Source: Candidatus Kouleothrix ribensis (GTDB lineage: Bacteria; Chloroflexota; Chloroflexia; Chloroflexales; Roseiflexaceae). From it: DNA of 64,000 bases. Below the pieces are notes generated by a model. The model did not search any database, was not told where the DNA came from, and was given only the letters and a program-made list of their open reading frames with translations. The position numbers and the translations under genes are program-made. Below are positions 17,686 through 26,229 of the stretch, in pieces (position 1 is the stretch's first letter; the number at the start of each line of letters is the position of its first letter). Location of the stretch: assembly GCA_016722075.1 (NCBI GenBank), contig JADKGW010000002.1:558001-622000 (forward strand), read 5' to 3'.

Positions 17686-18153
17686 ATGAGTGAAAATCTA
17701 TTATTCCATACATCCAAAAGCGGAGTTGACTTTACACTTGAGGCATTTGAGCTGTTACGGGTCTATCCCAACTATTGCATTAGCGACTGGGAGTCAAAAA
17801 TTGAGATGTACCGCACGGAAAGCGCGACTTTGGCAGGTAGTCAGGAACCGAATACCAAGACAGACAGCCTCATACGGCAAGCCCAGGACGAAATACGGCG
17901 AGCGCAGGTAGTTGTCCGTGACCTCTCGGAACTCCATCAAGGGAGACGACGCATGTTCACGGTGAACTTTAAGCGGAAAGCCGAGGTGAACCGCAGGGTG
18001 CGCATCGAGCTTGGACTTGCAAAGATTGAAGATAGCCCGCACCTTTATGCGGCTCTCAAGATTGAGATGGAAATGCTTAAAGCGGAGAACCCCTACTTCA
18101 GTTTCAAGCGCTTTGTTGACTACATCAACTCGGAAGGGGAGGCAGCGCTATGA
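17686..18153 (+). CDS. Hypothetical protein in the small-gene operon
   Basis: 155 residues from the ATG at 17686, which has AAAGGTG upstream; a GTG at 17677 is less likely. Mostly helical, with a charged middle part (IRQAQDEIRRAQVVVRDLSELHQGRRRMFTVNFKRKAEVNRRVRIELGLAKI). No family recognised. The last codons overlap the RadC-like gene by 4 bp (ATGA), so the two are translationally coupled. Confidence 0.6.
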   Translation: MSENLLFHTSKSGVDFTLEAFELLRVYPNYCISDWESKIEMYRTESATLAGSQEPNTKTDSLIRQAQDEIRRAQVVVRDLSELHQGRRRMFTVNFKRKAEVNRRVRIELGLAKIEDSPHLYAALKIEMEMLKAENPYFSFKRFVDYINSEGEAAL

Positions 18154-18575
18154 TCCTTCTTGAAAACACGCGGCTTTATGCTACACAGCCACGAGTTGTC
18201 GCCAGAGCGTTGCAACGGTGGTTCTTGAAAATTGACCCACTTGAGCGCGACCAGGAGCATGGCTTTGTGCTCATACTTGACGTGAGAAACCGTGTAAGGG
18301 TTGTGGACGTGATTAGCATCGGCATACTCAATGCGTCAATCCTACACCCCCGCGAGGTGTACCGCCGAGCGATCACCCTTGGTGCTGCGAGCATTGTAAT
18401 TGCTCACAACCACCCCTCGAATGACTGTACTCCATCCGATGAAGACTGCCAGATTACCAATCTTCTTGTTGAAGCTGGCCGTGTCGTTGGGATTGAGCTA
18501 CTCGACCACATTATCTTCAGCCGCAAGGAGTTTTACTCGTTCAGAGAGCACGATCTTATCGAGCCGCGAAGGTGA
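18150..18575 (+). CDS. RadC-like JAB/MPN-domain protein, short form
   Basis: 141 residues, close to the isolated RadC JAB domain. The metal-binding pattern IVIAHNHPSNDCTPSDED provides both His and the Asp, and a conserved Ser follows HP. ILHPREVYRRAI is the usual segment before it. These proteins are frequent on mobile elements; a role in recombination or as a deubiquitinase-like metallopeptidase has been proposed but not shown. It lacks the N-terminal helix-hairpin-helix part of full RadC. Compare the longer copy at 30647. Confidence 0.85.
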   Translation: MILLENTRLYATQPRVVARALQRWFLKIDPLERDQEHGFVLILDVRNRVRVVDVISIGILNASILHPREVYRRAITLGAASIVIAHNHPSNDCTPSDEDCQITNLLVEAGRVVGIELLDHIIFSRKEFYSFREHDLIEPRR

Positions 18576-18666
18576 AAAGTGGACTAAGACGTTGAGGCCC
18601 AATCTTTAGCAGTAAGCAGAGCACGAAGGGCCAGTGCTAAAAGTGATGAAGGGGGTGATATACACC

Positions 18667-19023
18667 ATGAAATTATTACCTGAAAATATACGTGCTCAGA
18701 TCCCACCGCTCTACGCAACTGAGAACGAGAAAGACCCGATTGTCCAATGTAAGTTCTTTTGCCCGTGGAACAGCTGGACATGGTATGTGCTTGAAGGTGA
18801 TGACACGGAATATGAAGACGCAGGAACGGAAAAGTTTGCTAGCGATTATATTTTCTTCGGATGGGTTAACGGAGATGCTGACGAGTTTGGATATTTCAGA
18901 TTGTCAGAACTTGAAAGTGCTCAAGGCCCTTATGGACTTTCGATAGAACGCGACATCGGCTTTGAGCCATGCAAATTATCTGTAGTAAAGGAGCATTCAT
19001 TTGGAGTGTTTGAAAGGAGGTGA
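18667..19023 (+). CDS. DUF2958 family protein, copy B
   Basis: 118 residues from the ATG at 18667, preceded by GAAGGGGGTGATATACACC. Same pattern as the 17334 copy (MKLLPENIRAQIPPLYATE, KFFCPWNSWTWYV, FFGWVNGDADEFGYFRLSELE) but with an insertion of about ten residues after the WTWYV strand. The two copies clearly arose by duplication within this operon. Function unknown. Confidence 0.85.
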   Translation: MKLLPENIRAQIPPLYATENEKDPIVQCKFFCPWNSWTWYVLEGDDTEYEDAGTEKFASDYIFFGWVNGDADEFGYFRLSELESAQGPYGLSIERDIGFEPCKLSVVKEHSFGVFERR

Positions 19024-19029
19024 ATAACT

Positions 19030-19296
19030 ATGAACGTCAATTTAACGAACGAGCAACTTGACTTGCTCATAAGTATGGTACGCCCTGAACTTGCCAAAAA
19101 AGAACAGGGCTTTATCAAGCGATGGCTTGGATGGGGAGACAAAGAAGAGCCGACTATGGCCGGTCTGATGAAATACGCGGAGCGATTTATCCGACTTCAT
19201 CTTTCTGGCCTAACCAACGGCTCATTCTCAGGGGAGGGTGAATCCCTGGAAATGACTATAACATTTCGACCCAAAAAAGAAAAGCCCACAACTTGA
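19030..19296 (+). CDS. Small hypothetical protein, last gene of the operon
   Basis: 88 residues, with GAAAGGAGGTG before the ATG and only 6 bp after the DUF2958 stop. The N-terminal helix (LTNEQLDLLISMVRPELAKKEQ) and the C-terminal strand-like end (LEMTITFRPKKEKP) suggest a small soluble fold. No family recognised. An intrinsic terminator follows. Confidence 0.6.
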   Translation: MNVNLTNEQLDLLISMVRPELAKKEQGFIKRWLGWGDKEEPTMAGLMKYAERFIRLHLSGLTNGSFSGEGESLEMTITFRPKKEKPTT

Positions 19297-19308
19297 GATA
19301 AGAGAGAA

Positions 19309-19337
19309 GAAAGCTGGAGTGCAACCAGCTTTTTTCT
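19309..19337 (+). terminator. Intrinsic terminator of the small-gene operon
   Basis: AAGCTGG (19311-19317) pairs with CCAGCTT (19325-19331) around a 7-base loop and is followed by a run of T. It lies 14 bp after the last stop codon. Confidence 0.85.
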
Positions 19338-19628
19338 TGCCCTTATTGTGATAAAAATCACTAGTTGAAAGATGTCTTAAGACAATCCTTTGTTGACGTT
19401 ACCTCTGAAGCACTGAGCTTCCCAGGAGCGCCATGTAGCTAGCTGTGTAATTAGTAGGGATTGGTATGTAGCGCCGGGCATAGGCGAGCTGAGAAGGCGA
19501 GAGGTGGCTTGTTAATGCCGATTCGATAGAGTACAGAGTGCTGGTGTTTCAAAGAGGAGCGAATATCAGGCGCAACTCTCGTACCTCGCGGCTTATATCT
19601 GGTGAGCCGCATACCGTACTTCATATAA
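19338..19628. other. Stretch without a credible gene
   Basis: About 290 bp between the terminator and the convergent minus-strand gene. A short frame running rightwards from 19538 has no ribosome binding site and overlaps that gene antisense. I see no clear repeat or promoter here. Confidence 0.4.
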
Positions 19629-19904
19629 CTATTTGCGGTGGGGAATGGGAGCGTAAATGCCTACTCCATCTTCATCTAAACTTCTACTTGCCGGCTGACC
19701 AAGTCTACAGCCTTCTCTCACACACTTCCATAAGTCATCGTTTATATCTTGATATATATCATATTCTCTACGATAAATGTGGTCACCGGTCCAGATGAAA
19801 CCTTTCTCCTGTGCTGTTTCAGGAGTTAATTGCATATCAACAGGAATATGCTCTACGTTCTTCTTCTTCATTCTGACATTGTAACATGATGTATCAATTA
19901 TCAT
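19629..19904 (-). CDS. Small hypothetical protein downstream of the IS-split gene
   Basis: 91 residues from the ATG at 19904, which overlaps the reconstructed stop of the upstream split gene (ATGATAATTGA); an in-frame ATG at 19871 is an alternative. It contains MQLTPETAQEKGFIWTGDHIYRREYDIYQDINDDLWKCVREG, a Trp/Tyr-rich pattern with no family I know. It was probably co-transcribed with the split gene, so the IS630 insertion may have removed its promoter. Confidence 0.5.
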   Translation of the reverse strand: MIIDTSCYNVRMKKKNVEHIPVDMQLTPETAQEKGFIWTGDHIYRREYDIYQDINDDLWKCVREGCRLGQPASRSLDEDGVGIYAPIPHRK

Positions 19905-20058
19905 CGCTGCTTTCTAGGGTACGTGGACTATTGTGTCCCTTACTACCCGACTTACCGGTCTTAGGGTCATACCAATCATGCTGATGGCGTGGTGAACTAT
20001 ATGGCCCTTTGGTATAATATCTGTCCCACTGGTCACGTCCGCTCGTCTCGTTCATATA

Positions 20059-21201
20059 TAGCATCCCTATCTGATTTCTAAAACGTGGTATACTGGTTCC
20101 ACGATTGTACGCAACGCTTCGCCCAAGTACGGGTGTGCCACTTTGTGAGGTGCGGTATGGCTCCTATTCCTGAAGATATCACCGCCTTTCTGGCTGAACC
20201 CCATGATTCACGCGAGTATCGACGCGCACTCGCAGTAAAACTCGCGCTGCTCGGGTATTTGTATGCAGCGATTAGTGAGATGTTGGATGTCACCCTGGGT
20301 TTATTAGCCAGGCAAAGAAAGCCTATGCGCAGTATGGAGTAGATGGATTTACCTTGAAGTATCAAGGGATGCAACCCTATCTGTCGCCTGAAGAACGACA
20401 ATCCGTGCTTGATTGGTTGCAAGATCAACAAGAATGGTCTGTCGCACTCCTCCAAACGCACATCGAAACAACCTATGGCATCGTGTTTCAATCGCAGCAA
20501 AGCTATTACCAACTGCTCGATGAGGCAAAAATAACGTATAAAAAAGCCCAGCACACGAATCCTCGGCATGATGCTGCGCTGGTTGCCGCAAAAAAAGAAA
20601 TCCTTGACTTTTTGACTGCACACGCGGCGGCCATTGCGGATGGGAGCCTGGTGGTGGTGTTTGTGGATCAGTGTCATGTCCTCTGGAACGATGCGTGTGG
20701 CTATGTTTGGGGGCCACGGGGCGAACGAATCAGCATTCCAATGACGAATTTTCGCGAGCGACAAACCTACTACGGGGCCATTGAATTGTGTACAGCAGAC
20801 ATATGCGCAATTCCAACGGATACGGCAAATGGTGATTGGACGATGATTTTTGTCGAGTATGTGCGGGAACAATTCCCAGGGAAACGGATCGTCCTCATTT
20901 GGGATGGTGCATCCTATCATCGCGGTACAGAAATGCAAGAATACCTCGAAGGTGTCAATTACAAGCTGCCAAAAGACGAATGGAGCGTCCACTGCATCCT
21001 TTTCGCACCGAATGCGCCAGAGCAAAACCCAATGGAAGATGTTTGGTTAAAAGCCAAGCAATATGTACGAAAACACTGGCGGGAATGCATCAATTTTCAG
21101 GCAGTTCTCAACTTATTTGAGGAAGCATTGAATACGCTCTCGTTCAAATTCGAAAAGCTCCGTATGTATATGCCAAGTTTACAACTCATTTAGGATTACT
21201 A
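20059..21201 (+). mobile_element. IS630-family insertion sequence, copy 2
   Basis: 1,143 bp, with the same ends as copy 1 and a TA duplication (20057-20058 and 21202-21203). It differs from copy 1 by single-base changes in three homopolymer runs: CCC instead of CCCC near 20294, and the two A runs noted in copy 1. It lies inside a minus-strand gene. Confidence 0.9.
20157..21193 (+). pseudogene. IS630 transposase, copy 2 (frameshifted near the N-terminus)
   Basis: It starts like copy 1 at 20157, but loss of one C near 20294 shifts the frame after MLDVT, inside the helix-turn-helix. The original frame resumes in the open stretch from 20354 and covers the whole DDE core (FVDQCHVLW, LIWDGASYH, NAPEQNPMEDVW). 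The segment that is scrambled in copy 1 is correct here (KKAQHTNPRHDAALVAAKKE). So neither copy is fully intact, and each is broken where the other is whole. Confidence 0.85.
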
Positions 21202-22331
21202 TATTCGCTTTGCTTACGCGCTTCACGCTCATTACGCTTGCGCTCTTCTGCTATTTTGTGGCGATCAGATGCATCGCTGATTATATAAACCCAATGTAGG
21301 GCCTGCTGATATAAACCAGATGCATCCTGATTTGCCCAAGCTCGCTCACAATCCGCCTTAAACGAATCAACTGCCGCATTAACATTTGGTCGCTCTGATG
21401 ACCAAGGAGGTACATGGTACTTCTTTATTTCACTGTAAAAGTAGTCTTTCGCTTGTTTACTTTGAGCTATAACTCTGTCGCGTTGTTCCTTCTCGCGATT
21501 CCAACGCGCATACATCTCTTGTTTTGCTTGTTGAAATTCGTCGAATGTACCGTAGAAGTTTGATTTATCTGGTAAGGTCCAATCTTTCTTACCATATTTA
21601 CGCTCCCATTCCCACTCCTGCTGTCGGCGCTGTTGTTCCATTCTGATTTCAAAATCCACGGTAGGTTTCCAGGCTTGGTACTCGTCATAATCTCCATAAT
21701 GTCGTCGGCCTTTGTACTCACGCCATTTTGGGTTATAACGCTGTGGCATGCCAGTCCTCCAGACTTCACATGAAACCATCTGCCGCCGAGGTACTAGATG
21801 AAACGATGCAGATTTAGGAAAAGTTGCACCGCCACAGCGCCCATGTTTCGAAGGCTGGCGGTGTAGGTCGAAGGCTCCGATCCTCACCCCTAAGCCTAGG
21901 GGTATCTTAATCGCGCACCTTGCACTCACCGACATGGCACTGCTAAGTGGTGCCTGTAAAGTGGGAAAGAGTAGGGCACATGTTCTCTTTCGGTAAAGAT
22001 GGCCTGTAACACTTTACAAAAAGCGTGTGAAAATAGCGTAAGTAGTGCCAAATCACCTGCTTAAATACCTGCTTTAACTCCTGCTTTTCAATAAAGCAGG
22101 TTGGCCTATCAATGCAGTATGCTGTCACTTGCTTCGGCATCGAGCCTCGCAAGCGACCCAGAGGGAAGAAATCAAGCCGCTCATACCCCTCCGTCCTTCG
22201 CCTTCGGCTCGACCGTCGGGGCAATCGCACCTTGATGCGCCGTCGGACTCACTGCGGCCATCCTTCATGTGCTTCTTGCTTCGTTTTCCCACTTCGTGGG
22301 GTAAACTAGCGGCGCACATTCGGCTGTCCTT

Positions 22332-22548
22332 GCGAGTCCGACTCCATCCGTCCACCTTCAGCCCGTGTTTTCATCATCCTCTAAGAAAAACTGACTGGCA
22401 AAAACTGTGAAAAGATAGATGCTTTCTCGTCCTATAGGAAACACGGTCTGAACCCTACGGCCACGCTCACCGCTTGCGCGGGCGTGACCTCCGGGCTACG
22501 TTTCGGCTTGCGCCTCACTTCGGGATGGACGGATGGAGTCGGACTCGC
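22332..22548. repeat. Perfect 23-bp inverted repeat pair
   Basis: The arm at 22332-22354 (GCGAGTCCGACTCCATCCG and 4 more bases) recurs exactly inverted at 22526-22548. The 171 bp between them contain no gene. A possible protein-binding or recombination site. Confidence 0.8.
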
Positions 22549-22632
22549 CCGCGCTACGCTTGGCTCACCCGACGGCGCGCAGCTTCGCCGGCTTTCCCTC
22601 TGGACTTCCTTCCGGCTCGCTGCTAAAAGGTA

Positions 22633-22674
22633 CTGCCCTTCGGGCAGAATTTTAATTGCCCGCCGTGCGGCGGG
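22633..22674. terminator. Two tandem GC hairpins separated by an AT tract
   Basis: CTGCCC-TTC-GGGCAG (22633-22647) is followed by AATTTTAATTG and then CCCGCCG-TG-CGGCGGG (22659-22674). The AATTTT after the first hairpin fits a weak intrinsic terminator. It lies 120 bp before the TraG-like gene. Confidence 0.5.
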
Positions 22675-22793
22675 TCTTGACCGGCACGCTATACTGATAC
22701 TCGTGCTCCTGGTGCTATGAAAACGTGAGTGAAAAGATATCCCGCGTCCTCACGGGCGTGTTCTCGTCGTAGCCCTCACAAAGAGTATCCTCT

Positions 22794-25061
22794 ATGAGTG
22801 CATCAGTCATCATTGGGAAAGACAAAGCGACCGGGCAAGAAGTCACACTCTCCCAGGAAGCGCGTGAGCTTTCTACGTATATCATCGGCATCAAACGCTC
22901 GGGCAAAAGCACCCTGCTTGAGCATATTGCACTCGGGGACATCCTAAACGGCGACGGTCTATGTTTTCTGGACCCGCACGGAGATAGCGCTGAGAAACTA
23001 CTCGACTCGATCCCCAAAGAGCGAGCAGGTGATGTCATCTTCTGGGACGCTTCAGATACCGAGCGTCCATTTGGCTTCAACCCGTTTTACGCGCCAGACT
23101 TTGACGACGCCGGCACTGTTGCCAGTCAGTTCCTTGACTTTCTCCATAACCTCGAAGAGTTTCGTGAAGCATTCAAGAATGCACCTCGAATGAATGAGGT
23201 ACTAAGAAAGCTCGCAACGACGTTTGTTGTGAACCAAGGATATACCTTGGCCGATGCTCCGCTCTTCCTTCAAAGCGCCAATTTTCGCCAGCAATTCTAC
23301 GACAAGCTATTACCGGATTACTCGCAAGACTGGCGATTTTGGAAAAGTTATGACGCACGCGACGCTGCGCAGCGCGAGGACTTTGCTCCAGCCTTGAATA
23401 AACTCAGGCGCTTTGAGAGTAGCAGAACCATGCGGGCAATCTTTGGCCAGGCGCAAAACTCCATTAACTTTCGCGAAGCAATGGACGCAGGGAAAATCAT
23501 TATCGTCAAGCTGCCGGATAAAATTGGGCGTGACGATGCGTCCTTTATTGGGGCTTACCTCATGTGGGATATTGCCCGAGCAATGTTTGACCGACCACTA
23601 AAAGAGGGACGACGTAAGTTTCACATCCTTGCTGACGAGTTTCCGCGTTTCATGACCACAACGTTTGCCCGCATACAGGACGAAGGCAGCAAATATGGAG
23701 TTGATGTCGTTATTGCTCACCAGAACCGCGACCAGATTGACGACATGAAGCTCAAAGGAAGTACTCTGGCTGTTGGGAACAAGATTGTCTTTCGAGTAAG
23801 CGGAAAAGATGGTGGCGAGCTTGCCCCTGAATTTAAACTAACTATCCCGGAAGGGCGAACGACGGAGCGCCCAAAGTACGCGCTTGTTTCAAATGTCCTT
23901 GAGTTTTTATCCAGCGGGCGGCACGAGGATAGGGCAGTCCTTGATACCTACGAAAAACTGCGGTCGCACCTGGACGAACTCTATGCGCGGATTTTGAATG
24001 CAGCTCGCGCAAGTGCTGTTGAGCTTAGACCGAAGCTGGTTGTGGGTAAGCGTTCCAGCGAGCGAGTCTTTGACCGTGCAGGATACGATAGGCAAAAAGA
24101 GCAGTTTGAGCTACAGTCACAAGAGCTTGAGCGCCTTCTTAACCGCATACTGTTTTTCATGATGGGTGCTCAAAGTAACGAACAGCTCACCTTATGGGGC
24201 CAGAGCGTCGAGGGAGGGATAGACCGGCTCTGTGGGGAGCTTGATAGGCTCTACAGCCTTTCCAACTTGGATAAGGAGTGGTTTGGTAGCGGGTACCTCG
24301 GGTACGTCTTCCAAGTAGGGAAGCTTCGCGCTTTTCGGCGCGAGCGAGGAAAAGTCGGAGACGAGTACAATCGCACACTGCTGGAGCACATTATCAAGGG
24401 GGGAGAAGCCGGCGTGTGGGAATGGACACGAAGCGGCTTGGAGAGGTGTCAGCAAGAGTTCAGTGCGAAGCTCGCAACACAGGCAGAAAGTGACGTGAGC
24501 TGGTTGAGGCAGAGCGCGCCATCACCAGAGACGCTCAAACTACGCTGGAGCACCGCGTATTCTCTTGATGCGTGGGAAACAAAGCTCCACACGCTTGTTT
24601 TTGTGCTCGGATACCTGTTGCGCCAGCATCCGTGTTACGCCTCCGTTGGTCAGCTTGAGAAGGTGCAGGAAAGGGAACGTGTATTTAGTGATGTTGCCAA
24701 TGAAGTTGCCAACATGCTTTCAAATCTGCCGCAATATGTCGCACTCTGTAGTGTTGTTGCCAACCGTGTGCCGGTTCAGTATACGCTTGAGCCAAAGGAG
24801 CCAATCACGGCACAAGAAAAAAGTCTGAGCGAAGAGATACGCACGCATTCGCGCGAAACGTTCGGACGTGACCGACACGAGGTTGAAGCTGAAATCAGGA
24901 GGCGGCTTGGAGAAGGCGGGGGTAGTCCTCTGGGCAGTCCTCAGAGCGCCCCGCCGCCTTCAGATGAACCACCAGCAGCACCAGCTACACAACACGCGGA
25001 ACCGCCAAAGGATGATCCTTATGACGACGAGGGTCCGCTTAGGTCACCAGTGGTAGAATAA
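22794..25061 (+). CDS. TraG/VirD4-like DNA transfer ATPase
   Basis: 755 residues. The P-loop GIKRSGKST is at residues 32-40, followed by GLCFLDPHGDSAEKLL, and FHILADEFPRFMT provides the Walker B; VVIAHQNRDQI follows. This is the FtsK/HerA-superfamily pattern of conjugative coupling proteins. There is no N-terminal membrane segment, so it belongs to the soluble type seen on Gram-positive and Chloroflexota elements together with a replication-relaxation protein. The second half is helical, and the tail is Pro-rich and acidic. It sits 3 bp from the next gene, forming an operon. It would couple or pump element DNA, but no channel genes are present in the window. Confidence 0.85.
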   Translation: MSASVIIGKDKATGQEVTLSQEARELSTYIIGIKRSGKSTLLEHIALGDILNGDGLCFLDPHGDSAEKLLDSIPKERAGDVIFWDASDTERPFGFNPFYAPDFDDAGTVASQFLDFLHNLEEFREAFKNAPRMNEVLRKLATTFVVNQGYTLADAPLFLQSANFRQQFYDKLLPDYSQDWRFWKSYDARDAAQREDFAPALNKLRRFESSRTMRAIFGQAQNSINFREAMDAGKIIIVKLPDKIGRDDASFIGAYLMWDIARAMFDRPLKEGRRKFHILADEFPRFMTTTFARIQDEGSKYGVDVVIAHQNRDQIDDMKLKGSTLAVGNKIVFRVSGKDGGELAPEFKLTIPEGRTTERPKYALVSNVLEFLSSGRHEDRAVLDTYEKLRSHLDELYARILNAARASAVELRPKLVVGKRSSERVFDRAGYDRQKEQFELQSQELERLLNRILFFMMGAQSNEQLTLWGQSVEGGIDRLCGELDRLYSLSNLDKEWFGSGYLGYVFQVGKLRAFRRERGKVGDEYNRTLLEHIIKGGEAGVWEWTRSGLERCQQEFSAKLATQAESDVSWLRQSAPSPETLKLRWSTAYSLDAWETKLHTLVFVLGYLLRQHPCYASVGQLEKVQERERVFSDVANEVANMLSNLPQYVALCSVVANRVPVQYTLEPKEPITAQEKSLSEEIRTHSRETFGRDRHEVEAEIRRRLGEGGGSPLGSPQSAPPPSDEPPAAPATQHAEPPKDDPYDDEGPLRSPVVE

Positions 25062-25064
25062 AGT

Positions 25065-26012
25065 ATGAAGAGCCGTGCTTCGGATAATAACGGGCAGCCG
25101 CTTACTCCTCGGGCAATGGAGGTCTTAAGCGCCATCTGCGAATGCGGCGCGTTGACCTCACTCCAAATCTCTTTGTTGTGCTTTCCTCTACGGTACAACA
25201 AAGGTGAGCCCTACCGCGATTCATATTGCTTGGAGCTTCTCAAAAAGCTTAGGGAAGCAAACTTAATTGAAGAAATCGAGCGGTATCAACTGAAAAGCGA
25301 AGGCAAGAAAGCCTATGTGTACCGTTTAACGGGCAAGGGAAGGCAGATATTGGCGTCCTGGCGCAATGTCTCTCTAACCGAGCTGCCGTGCCGGCAAAAG
25401 GATAACCGACTGAGTAAAGAGTATATCGAGCACTTCACCCTTATTAACGATTTCCGAGTTGTCCTGATGCGCGCAGTTTCCGAGCTTGGAAATGATGCTC
25501 GTCTTGTGACCTACTACGACGATATAGATCTCAAGAGCAGGCACAGTAGCGACAGGCTTACCATAACTTTGCCCGGTGGCAAAACTGAAAGTAATGTCGT
25601 CCTTGTTCCTGATGGATATTTCTGCTTGAGAGTGCAGGAGACGCAACCATGGGATTATCACCGGTTTGTAGAGGTTGACCGAGGCACTGAAATAGGCAGG
25701 AGTAATGCTGGGTATAACGACTGGGTTCGAAAAGTCTTGAAATATCGGGAGTATACGAAGAGGGAGGGGGCCTATCAGTCTCGCTACAAAACGTCTAGCG
25801 TTGCTATTTTAACGGTCACTTCGTCAGAAGATCGCCTTACCAACCTAAAGAAAATTACGGAAGAAGCTGGAGGGAAACATCGATACTGGTTTACCAGTAT
25901 TAATCGCATTTTCTCACAAAAAGGTGAGCCACTAACAAAAGTGCTTACTGAGCCTATTTGGGAGATCGCGACTAGGAATGGACAGTACCCCCTTCTCGGG
26001 GCAGGCGAATAG
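25065..26012 (+). CDS. Replication-relaxation family protein
   Basis: 315 residues. A winged-helix N-terminus (LTPRAMEVLSAICECGALTSLQISLLCFP...YCLELLKKLREANLIEEIE) is followed by VYRLTGKGRQILA and a C-terminal nuclease-like fold with LVPDGYFCLRV and FVEVDRGTEIGRSN. The whole pattern matches the replication-relaxation/MobC-like family, which pairs with TraG-type ATPases on integrative elements and may help open the origin. It is translationally close to the ATPase gene (3 bp). Confidence 0.8.
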   Translation: MKSRASDNNGQPLTPRAMEVLSAICECGALTSLQISLLCFPLRYNKGEPYRDSYCLELLKKLREANLIEEIERYQLKSEGKKAYVYRLTGKGRQILASWRNVSLTELPCRQKDNRLSKEYIEHFTLINDFRVVLMRAVSELGNDARLVTYYDDIDLKSRHSSDRLTITLPGGKTESNVVLVPDGYFCLRVQETQPWDYHRFVEVDRGTEIGRSNAGYNDWVRKVLKYREYTKREGAYQSRYKTSSVAILTVTSSEDRLTNLKKITEEAGGKHRYWFTSINRIFSQKGEPLTKVLTEPIWEIATRNGQYPLLGAGE

Positions 26013-26229
26013 GAAGAACATAAATAACGCCCGGCCGCCCGCTTTTCTCTTGTGTAGTTACTGTGTAGCGTGACCTCGATTTGCCCCGAGGTCAGGAGAG
26101 AATAAGTCCATTGGGCAAATAACAGACTTTCTTCCCGCATTCAATAGACGACGAATACGGTCAGGGGGCAGCAACTCAGGCTTATGCTAGCGTGACGTTA
26201 GTATAACATATCAAGAAACGGTGATACAC

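Larger units (their letters stand above)
19894..21749 (-). pseudogene. Hypothetical gene split by IS630 copy 2
   Basis: The N-terminal part runs from the ATG at 21749 (GGAGG just upstream) to 21204. The C-terminal part continues at 20056 to the TGA at 19894. If the IS and one TA copy are removed, the frame reads through ...RKQSEYMNETSGRDQW... to the stop, giving 236 residues. As it stands, the gene ends five codons inside the IS (YSNPK). The product is hydrophilic and rich in Trp, Tyr, Arg and Lys (MPQRYNPKWREYKGRRHYGD), with a helical middle. No family recognised. Confidence 0.75.
21750..22793. other. About 1 kb non-coding, many inverted repeats
   Basis: No credible gene: the open frames lack ribosome binding sites and show Arg/Ser-rich noise. 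The stretch holds a 23-bp inverted repeat pair (22332-22354 and 22526-22548), a GC hairpin near 22465, and two tandem hairpins at 22633-22674. It precedes the TraG/VirD4-like gene, where an origin of transfer or replication would be plausible, but I see no nic-site consensus. Confidence 0.5.

Noticed and set aside
21943..22230. Short coding gene in the structured region
   Set aside because: No ribosome binding site, Arg/Ser-rich noise, and conflicting frames on both strands.
22794..26012. Complete conjugation system
   Set aside because: Only a coupling-type ATPase and a replication-relaxation protein are present; I found no relaxase, VirB4 or channel proteins.
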